DNA from: Actinomycetes bacterium
GTDB lineage: Bacteria > Actinomycetota > Acidimicrobiia > IMCC26256 > PALSA-610
DNA: 64,000 nucleotides
Assembly: GCA_025360585.1 (NCBI GenBank)
Contig: JANYBW010000049.1
Span: forward strand, 62,001 to 126,000
Direction of reading: 5' to 3'
Both the position numbers and the translations under genes were made by a program. Of this stretch, positions 58,973 to 64,000 are shown in pieces (within the stretch, counting starts at the first letter, position 1; the number at the start of each line of letters is the position of its first letter). The notes beneath the pieces are model-generated. The model searched no databases, was not told the DNA's origin, and saw only the letters and a program-made list of their open reading frames with translations.

Positions 58973-59578
58973 ATCGACAAATTTGGGTTTGTCCCTACTC
59001 TGTCCCTACACCCAGTAACGGAATCTGCGAGTGGTACGTCATGTCGTCGCGTTTCCGAGGCGGGGTCATCCAGGCGCTGTTGGTCAACATTTTGTCAACG
59101 CACCACGTCTCTAACCGTCGTCTAACCGTATGGAATAACTGGCAGCTGCTTGACGGCCGACCGTTTGTGACCTGGCTAAGTGGACGAAAACTACTGTAAA
59201 TATTGATCGAATTGCATTCGCATCATGCGTGTGCTGTCACTCTTGAGTGTGAATGGGAACCGCCGACGCGGAACGAGCCGGTCGACAAAACTGAAATCGG
59301 CCTGCGCGTGTTATGTGCCGGTCGAACGGCCGGATCGGAAACAAAATCTTCGAAACCGCCAAGAAATCTGATCATGGGTTTTGACGGTTCCGGCCGACTG
59401 CCGGTACCGTGCCCGAAAGGTTCCAGCTATCCCAGGGAGCCGCAAATCGTGGTGGGTGAGGTCACGGCCAGGGACGATGCGGTCTTGGGTGACGTTTCGG
59501 GTGTGGTTCAGGGTGTGGTTACCGGCCGGCACCACACTCAAGCAAAAAGCAAGGTGAGGGGCCCCGATCCGCGAGTGT
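58973..59578. other. Gene-free left part of segment 2
   Basis: About 600 bases without a convincing gene. It contains a second TGTCCCTA pair (58990 and 59001), a 12-base tandem duplication GGGTGTGGTTCA / GGGTGTGGTTAC (59499-59522), and GC-rich inverted pieces around CCGGTCGAACGGCCGG. It is probably the left arm of the second element plus the promoter of the downstream regulator. Confidence 0.5.
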
Positions 59579-59605
59579 GTTATATTTAATTCATTAAAAT
59601 ATAAC
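59579..59605. promoter_or_regulatory. AT-rich near-perfect palindrome upstream of AlbA_2 regulator
   Basis: GTTATATTTAAT and ATTAAAATATAAC form 12-13-base arms (one base gap in pairing) around TC, 20 bases before the start codon. The stretch is almost pure A/T in a GC-rich genome, so it is a strong candidate operator/promoter for the following DNA-binding ATPase, which may bind it itself. Confidence 0.65.
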
Positions 59606-59624
59606 TACTTGGGGATGTTGGCTG

Positions 59625-61367
59625 ATGACTTATAGTTTTCTTGGTCCTGATCCACTTGAAGTGCAGCTGGAACGCGTCTTGGAGCAGCTCGCTGGTGGCT
59701 TCGCACCGCGCGATGTTGAGACCGCGCTCGTCGACGTGAAAGAAGAACCAGGACGGCGGTCCGCGTCCGGCGCGATCCTGGCCGGCTCTGCAGAGAACGA
59801 ACCTGCAGCCGCGTACCTGGCTGGTGAGATGGCATGCTTCGCGAATACCCCGCGCGGCGGGGCAGTGATCGTCGGGATCGCCGACAATGGCGACCGTATC
59901 GGTACTGCACTTGACGGCGAGTGGCTGCGGCATCGGATCTGGCAGCTCACCGAACAGAAACTGACTGTCACCGTGCGGACGGTCGAACTCGACGCGACGC
60001 GCCTGCTGGTCGTTACGACGCACGAAGCGATCGAACCGATTCGTTATGCAGGGAAACTGAAATGGCGCGTAGCTGACAATTGTGTCGAGGTCGATGCGAC
60101 AACTTGGCACACAGGCCGAATCGGCCGTACTGGTATCGACTGGTCCGCCCAACAATCCGGCCATGCGATTACCGACGCGAACCCAGTCGCAATCGAGATC
60201 GCCCGCCGGTATCTGCAAGCCGCGGGTGATGAAGCATCAATCGATCTCGCGGCCGCGAACGATCACGATCTATTGCGGCGGCTCAACGTCGTCGATGGTG
60301 CCGGGATGTTGACGAACGCAGGGTCGTTGCTGTTTGTCGGAACTCCCGACGCCGGCGTCGACTACATCCGCCGCGACATTCCCGGCGGCGACAGCACGAA
60401 CCGCCTCCGTAGTAATCGGCCACTCATCGAACAAGTCACAGACGTCGACAAAGCAAGCCAATCAGCGAATCGTCTCGTGCACATCCCGGAAGGCTTCGCG
60501 CACGGCCAGCTCCGCGCTATCCCAGGCCGCGCGGTTCGCGAAGCGATCGTGAATGGCGTCGTGCACCGCGATTGGCTCTCAGCCCAACCGACCGTCATCG
60601 AACACGTTGGCGACACACTCACCGTGACATCACCCGGCGGGTTCATTGGTGGCGTCGGACCATCGAACATCATCACGCACCCAGCAGTCCCGCGTTACCG
60701 CAGCCTCGCAGAGGCGATGGCAACCCTGCGGCTTGCGGAACGTGAAGGCATCGGTATCGATCGCATCGTGCACGACATGCTCGCTCTCGGACATCCACAA
60801 CCAGAAATCTCCGAACTCGCCGGCCCATACGTGCGCCTCACGCTCATCGGAGGTGAACCCGACACTGAGATCATCGAGTTCTTGAACTTGATCGACCCGT
60901 CATCCACTGCGTCGAACGTCGACGCGTTGCTACTTATCGATCATCTCATACACAATGGTTGGGTAGATGCTGGTGGCGCGGGTCCGATCCTGCAACGCAG
61001 TGACCCTGAGGCCAACACGGCGATCCAGCGACTTTCCGTGGCCGCGATCGACGGCTTGCCGATCATGGCTCCGATCAAAGGCGTTCCCGCTGACACGTCA
61101 CCCGCTTACCGATTCAGCGACGCTGCCATCGCGAAACTTGCGGGCCGCCTGGTCCACCGCAAAGACCCCGGTTTGCGAACGGCGCTGATCATGCGATGGG
61201 CACGCGCCCGCGGTCGCGTATCCAGCACGGAAGTGAGCGACCTCACCGGGCTCAGCATCCCTTACGCCGGAATCACCCTCGCCAACCTCGAAGAAGACGG
61301 CCAGCTCCTAGCGAGCCGACCAAATCGCCGAGGTCGCGGCTACTTCTATTTTCCGACGCAAAGCTGA
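59625..61367 (+). CDS. AlbA_2 (Schlafen-like) / HATPase_c_4 / winged-helix regulator
   Basis: A 580-residue protein. About 30-120 is an AlbA_2-type domain (V-D-V-K-E-E-P, then E-M-A-C-F-A-N-T-P-R-G-G-A-V-I-V-G-I-A). Residues about 300-420 contain an HATPase_c_4 region (R-A-V-R-E-A-I-V-N-G-V-V-H-R-D-W; T-S-P-G-G-F-I-G-G-V). The C-terminal ~80 residues are a winged helix (R-G-R-V-S-S-T-E-V-S-D-L-T-G-L-S). This architecture is known from bacterial regulators, often on mobile elements, and some relatives take part in phage defence. ATG 59625 has GGGGATG upstream. It is the only intact large gene of segment 2. Confidence 0.85.
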   Translation: MTYSFLGPDPLEVQLERVLEQLAGGFAPRDVETALVDVKEEPGRRSASGAILAGSAENEPAAAYLAGEMACFANTPRGGAVIVGIADNGDRIGTALDGEWLRHRIWQLTEQKLTVTVRTVELDATRLLVVTTHEAIEPIRYAGKLKWRVADNCVEVDATTWHTGRIGRTGIDWSAQQSGHAITDANPVAIEIARRYLQAAGDEASIDLAAANDHDLLRRLNVVDGAGMLTNAGSLLFVGTPDAGVDYIRRDIPGGDSTNRLRSNRPLIEQVTDVDKASQSANRLVHIPEGFAHGQLRAIPGRAVREAIVNGVVHRDWLSAQPTVIEHVGDTLTVTSPGGFIGGVGPSNIITHPAVPRYRSLAEAMATLRLAEREGIGIDRIVHDMLALGHPQPEISELAGPYVRLTLIGGEPDTEIIEFLNLIDPSSTASNVDALLLIDHLIHNGWVDAGGAGPILQRSDPEANTAIQRLSVAAIDGLPIMAPIKGVPADTSPAYRFSDAAIAKLAGRLVHRKDPGLRTALIMRWARARGRVSSTEVSDLTGLSIPYAGITLANLEEDGQLLASRPNRRGRGYFYFPTQS

Positions 61368-61424
61368 TCGGCTGCCGAGACCTCCCGAGGCCTACCGGGC
61401 GTTCATTGCAAACGTTTCGGGGCG

Positions 61425-61775
61425 CTGCGGCGTGTATTGGTAGCGCAATCTTGGTCCAAGGTCTCTGCTTACGATGATCCTGCTGCCTGGGTGCGACGCG
61501 TCGCAGTGCATCGGATGCTCGATGAGCGCCGTTCGAATCGACGCCGTGCCGCAGCGTTGATTCGATTGCGCTCGCCCGAAACTGTGGCACCACTGGATGA
61601 TCGACGCCTTGACATCGATCGAGCTATCGACGGATTACCGTTGCAGCAGCGCGTCGCGTCGAGCTTGTTTTATCTCGGTGGTTTCACCTCGGCCGAGGTG
61701 GGCGAGGCCATGGTTCGCCCGTTCGGATCAAAGTCGCGGCGCCGGATCGCACGACCGCAACCACGATCGTTCTGA
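61425..61775 (+). pseudogene. ECF/SigE-type sigma factor fragment
   Basis: The frame carries V-S-A-Y-D-D-P-A-A-W-V-R-R-V-A-V and L-D-E-R-R-S-N-R-R-R (region 2) and L-P-L-Q-Q-R-V-A-S-S-L-F-Y-L-G-G-F-T-S-A-E-V (start of region 4). It then leaves the family before the recognition helix is complete, ending in a basic tail. The N-terminal part of region 2 is also missing. So this is a both-ends-truncated sigma factor. The sequence following in another frame (to 62287) has a Thr/Ser-rich part that could stem from a neighbouring extracellular-domain gene, as if a deletion had joined them. Confidence 0.65.
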
Positions 61776-62698
61776 TACCGGGCGAGGCTGACCTCGTCAA
61801 TGCATTCCACAGCCAACTGGCATGTTTGATCAAACATGGGGTCGTTACATCGGCTCGTGATACCTATATCGCCTTTTATCAAGGAGGAGGCGTACAGGTG
61901 TCGATCGCAAGTTCCTTTGGAGATCCAAAGACGAGCGACCCAGCGACGACTACGTCAAGAACCGGCCTATCGACTACGTCAACCGCAGCGCGCAGTGTTG
62001 CATCCCACGTGACGAGTGCCTCCGCTCCATTGTCGGCATCGACACCAATCACCAGTGCGCAGCCCGGTACCCGTGCTGGAATCGATCAGGAATGCGGGGC
62101 GGAACTCAGGGTATTGATGATCCAACGAGGCCGCGGATCTGGGCCGCCCGACGTGTCGCACACTCAAGAGTTCGCGACGTGTCGGCAGCGCTTGCGCGCT
62201 CGGCATGCCACGGATTCCGCCGCCATTGCCGTGCGCTGTATTACGGAAGTGACGAACAAATTGTTCCTCATCAAACGCGTGCGTTGATCACGGCAACGAT
62301 TGCGCACCCGAAGTCGAATACGGCAACCATCTGTGTGGTGAGCCGTTCACGATGGCGCGGGTTCCTTCTTCGATCTCAACACGAGGCCGCGTCAGTGAAA
62401 TAGTCGTCTGCGCCAGTTCGCTATTGCAACGTGCTGAACTCGGTGAGACATACGAAATGTTCTTCGCGCCGGCACTGAACGCGGCAAACTTAGGTAGCCC
62501 ATTGTTGGCGGACGTCCGCCAAAGCGTCCGCCAATTGGTAGGGAAGAGTGGACGCAACACCCCTGAACGGTAAGTTCATTCGGGATTCCCGAATGAGCTA
62601 CACCAAAAACTCTGTATGGACGGTTCTAGCCTTCTCGCAATGAGCACCGGTTTCGGTGAGCGCGTCGATGTCGGAATGTGCGCGGCGAATCATTCTCG
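61776..62698. other. Degenerate region after the sigma fragment
   Basis: A frame open at 61826-62287 reads with a Thr/Ser/Ala-rich stretch but has no recognisable family. The rest holds no convincing gene. Two strong palindromes lie at 62505-62522 and 62576-62596. Confidence 0.4.
62505..62596. promoter_or_regulatory. Two palindromes near the right end of segment 2
   Basis: TTGGCGGACGTCCGCCAA (62505-62522) is a perfect 18-base palindrome whose right half GTCCGCCAA is repeated at 62526-62534. TCATTCGGGA-T-TCCCGAATGA (62576-62596) is a second perfect hairpin with 10-base arms. They might be protein-binding sites or a terminator. Confidence 0.45.
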
Positions 62699-62903
62699 AA
62701 GTGTCCCTACTTGTCCCTACAACGCGTCGAAACTGCATAGAAACAATGGTTTTTGGAGACGTTGGCGGACGCGGATATGCAGATGGCGGCACTGCACAGC
62801 ATGCGGTGGACGTTGGTGGCACAGCTACACGATTTTCGAGGGCACGTCCGAAATTCAACGCCTAGTGATCGCCCGCGCTATCTCTGGCCTGCACATTCCG
62901 TAG
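62699..62903 (+). repeat. Element-end module with attachment repeat, copy C
   Basis: Bases 62699-62824 match the 126-base left part of copy B, with a TGTCCCTA pair at 62702 and 62712. From 62825 the dehydrogenase tail follows in frame (Y-T-I-F-E-G-T-S-E-I-Q and so on) and ends I-P-stop, but with synonymous codon differences from copy A and a TAG instead of TGA. No similarity to A continues beyond the stop. Confidence 0.85.
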
Positions 62904-62990
62904 TTGTCACGGCGGTGAGGAGTTTCGACCAGCCTGGGTTTGTCCGCTGTGCACGCAAAAACCCTGACGGTCGTTGCCGTTTCATGCTCC

Positions 62991-63014
62991 GAAACGGCTC
63001 CGCGGAGCCGTTTC
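62991..63014. terminator. 24-bp perfect palindrome, terminator-like
   Basis: GAAACGGCTCCG followed by CGGAGCCGTTTC, 88 bases after copy C. It is a strong hairpin with TTTCATTTCAT behind it, so a terminator is the likeliest role. Confidence 0.5.
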
Positions 63015-63050
63015 ATTTCATGAATCTGTCATCACGGCGGTGTCTTGGCA

Positions 63051-63182
63051 TGCGCGGTGATCCCAGGCAAATTGGTCGAGCGCGATGGGCGCGTTGTCGT
63101 GGTATCGGCCTCGAAGCGATCGGTGCCTGACACAGAAATCCGGAGCACGATTGATGCGGGGGCGATCAAAGACTTCTCTTGA
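63051..63182 (+). pseudogene. Possible C-terminal remnant of an unknown gene
   Basis: The frame ending at TGA 63180 reads A-V-I-P-G-K-L-V-E-R-D-G-R-V-V-V-V-S-A-S, then E-I-R-S-T-I-D-A-G-A-I-K-D-F-S. It looks protein-like (alternating hydrophobic strand, acidic loop), but no start or family is seen. It could be the tail of a host gene lost at the island boundary. Confidence 0.25.
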
Positions 63183-63252
63183 TCACCCGCGATCAACGCG
63201 CGCTTCCTACGTACCGGAGTCTCGGGATCGAAACTCTTTGGTCGCGCGTTCA

Positions 63253-63402
63253 TAGAGGGCTCGCCAAAAGGCGACGGGTTCTGGCTGATCTCGACGAAGC
63301 TTGGCGCCGCCCGCGGCCCGAGCGGCCCCGGAGCGCAGCGACGAGAGCGCGAAACTGGATTTTTGTATCGGATTACCTCTCACCTAACGGCGCGCGTTCT
63401 TA
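63253..63402. repeat. Dispersed repeat family B, copy 2
   Basis: This copy is collinear with 30640-30870 but contains only one of the 27/28-base units (63330-63356). Shared blocks are CTCGACGAAGC, GCCCGCGGCCCGAGCGGCCC and ACCTCTCACCTA followed by CGGCGCGCGTTCT. It ends 10 bases before the start of a truncated gene. Confidence 0.9.
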
Positions 63403-63412
63403 GAGTAGGCAT

Positions 63413-63559
63413 ATGACGCAAGGGACGCTGATCGCTGAGAGCCTGCGGCGCGGCGCGGCGCTCGAACACCCTGGTATGACAGTGTCGCGCATCGTGCGCG
63501 TCGGCCCGATCGAAAGCGTGACCAAGGCACAGCCCGATACGTGGACATTCGAACTCTGA
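63413..63559 (+). pseudogene. Truncated hypothetical gene (N-terminus only)
   Basis: ATG 63413 opens 48 codons: G-T-L-I-A-E-S-L-R, then V-S-R-I-V-R-V-G-P-I and Q-P-D-T-W-T-F-E-L-stop. I recall a conserved acidimicrobial hypothetical family starting G-T-L-x-A-E-S-L-R and continuing past W-T-F-I, so this looks cut short. No body follows. Confidence 0.4.
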
Positions 63560-63963
63560 CCTACGGCTGCCGGGGAACGCGTCGTTGCGGTGGTGCTGAG
63601 CGCGTGTCGCCCGCCGGGCTTGCGAGGCGGCGCTCCAGATCGGTGAACGTGCGGATCAGTTCGGGTGCCTCGAACGCGCGGTTGCGCTGGCCGACATTGA
63701 CCTGCCGCGGGCAGGCCCGAGGTGTCGGTCGGCTCCCAACGGCGTTTCATAAGCTTGGACATTGGTCGTCCCTATGTAAGGTTAGTAAATAATCTTCGAT
63801 GAAAAGCGTCCCCCTTTCGCAACGGTGCGTGCTGAGGTATCGAGCGAACGGCGGTAAGTCTGTGGATTTGGCTGAAACTTAACTGTCTGCTGGGAGAGAC
63901 CGCGAGACGTTCTTTGTACTCTCTGCTTGGCGTCCAGATGGATGCTCAACGGAGGGAAACCTG
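63560..63963. other. Gene-poor stretch before the last gene
   Basis: About 400 bases. On the minus strand a start at 63762 reads M-S-K-L-M-K-R-R-W-E-P-T-D but continues without family character, possibly a frameshifted small gene. The last 150 bases are the leader of the following gene and have no hairpin that I recognise as a known riboswitch. Confidence 0.4.
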
Positions 63964-64000
63964 ATGACTGTTCGAGTTGAATCACTGGGGGGTCGGCTTC
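63964..64000 (+). CDS. Start of a gene running out of the window
   Basis: ATG 63964 is preceded by a strong GGAGGG site (63951-63956) at good spacing. Only 12 codons (M-T-V-R-V-E-S-L-G-G-R-L) are visible, too few to identify the product. Confidence 0.6.
   Translation, partial: MTVRVESLGGRL

Noticed and set aside
59203-59589. A 128-codon plus-strand frame as a gene
   Set aside because: There is no ribosome site, the composition changes along its length, and it contains a tandem duplication and the operator region of the next gene.
53083-62903. Interpretation as a prophage
   Set aside because: No capsid, portal, terminase, tail, lysis or replication genes are visible; only recombinase, IS and small cargo.
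63800-63963. A riboswitch ahead of the last gene
   Set aside because: Some paired segments can be drawn, but none matches the conserved core of a riboswitch class that I can recognise.

Overview
The window looks like chromosome from a high-GC actinobacterium, most likely an uncultured member of the Acidimicrobiia. The signs are a DUF3052 protein, an F420-type LLM oxidoreductase, two class I bacterial P450s, several acyl-CoA enzymes, and an M23 peptidase (50367-51767) with a C-terminal array of G-Y-W-x(n)-DGG-x(n)-FGDA repeats that I associate with this class. No complete rRNA or tRNA gene is visible. The only tRNA sequence is a 3' fragment at 57704-57750.

Positions 1 to about 53160 are an ordinary chromosomal backbone with a strong lipid, xenobiotic and sugar flavour. 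It opens with DUF3052 and an SRAP (HMCES/YedK) DNA-damage protein. Next comes an unusual overlapping gene pair in which a Rieske domain is fused to a glutamate-synthase-type FMN domain in one gene and to a pyruvate-oxidase-type TPP enzyme in the other (1311-4888). A minus-strand block follows: PMH-like sulfatase, thioesterase-like protein, LLM oxidoreductase and a TetR regulator with a perfect operator palindrome. Then come SDR plus CPBP protease, P450, thioesterase, APH-like kinase, D-aminoacylase, class I fumarase, a decayed lysyl oxidase, a second P450 and a DapB-like dehydrogenase. A compact sugar cluster (21580-27548) carries an iron alcohol dehydrogenase divergent from ROK regulator, DegT aminotransferase, GH4 glycosidase and BadF/GlcNAc-type kinase, the last four with overlapping starts. 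It is followed by an Ada-AlkA/Ogt repair pair, polysaccharide deacetylase, CoA-transferase plus sulfotransferase, acyltransferase-SGNH, a secreted lipoprotein hydrolase, EamA exporter, class I/II aminotransferase, an asymmetric heterodimeric ABC exporter, ABC-F, an orphan NarL-type regulator, and gcvP behind a tandem glycine riboswitch.

Positions about 53080 to 62900 are a mobile-element zone at the 3' end of an acyl-CoA dehydrogenase gene. The last ~95 bases of that gene occur three times (53083, 58878, 62825). The copies delimit two consecutive segments of about 5.8 and 3.9 kb. Segment 1 holds a tyrosine recombinase that abuts the first copy and seems to lack its N-terminal domain, an IS with doubled terminal repeats, two secreted proteins, an IS110-like remnant, and a small two-gene module bracketed by direct repeats, one of which ends in a tRNA 3' fragment. 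Segment 2 carries an AlbA_2/HATPase (Schlafen-like) regulator behind an AT-rich palindrome, plus sigma-factor debris. I read this as a tandem, partly degraded integrative-element array that uses a protein gene as its attachment site.

Beyond 62900 the sequence is mostly gene fragments and a dispersed repeat, ending with the first codons of a new gene.

Two features run through the whole window. One is dispersed GC-rich non-coding repeat families (12649/12768/49230; 30640/63253). The other is an abundance of short, near-perfect tandem duplications (5-55 bp units), some inside coding sequence and some over start or stop codons. Several truncated genes (lysyl oxidase, crotonase, acyl-CoA dehydrogenase, sigma factor) point to ongoing gene decay.
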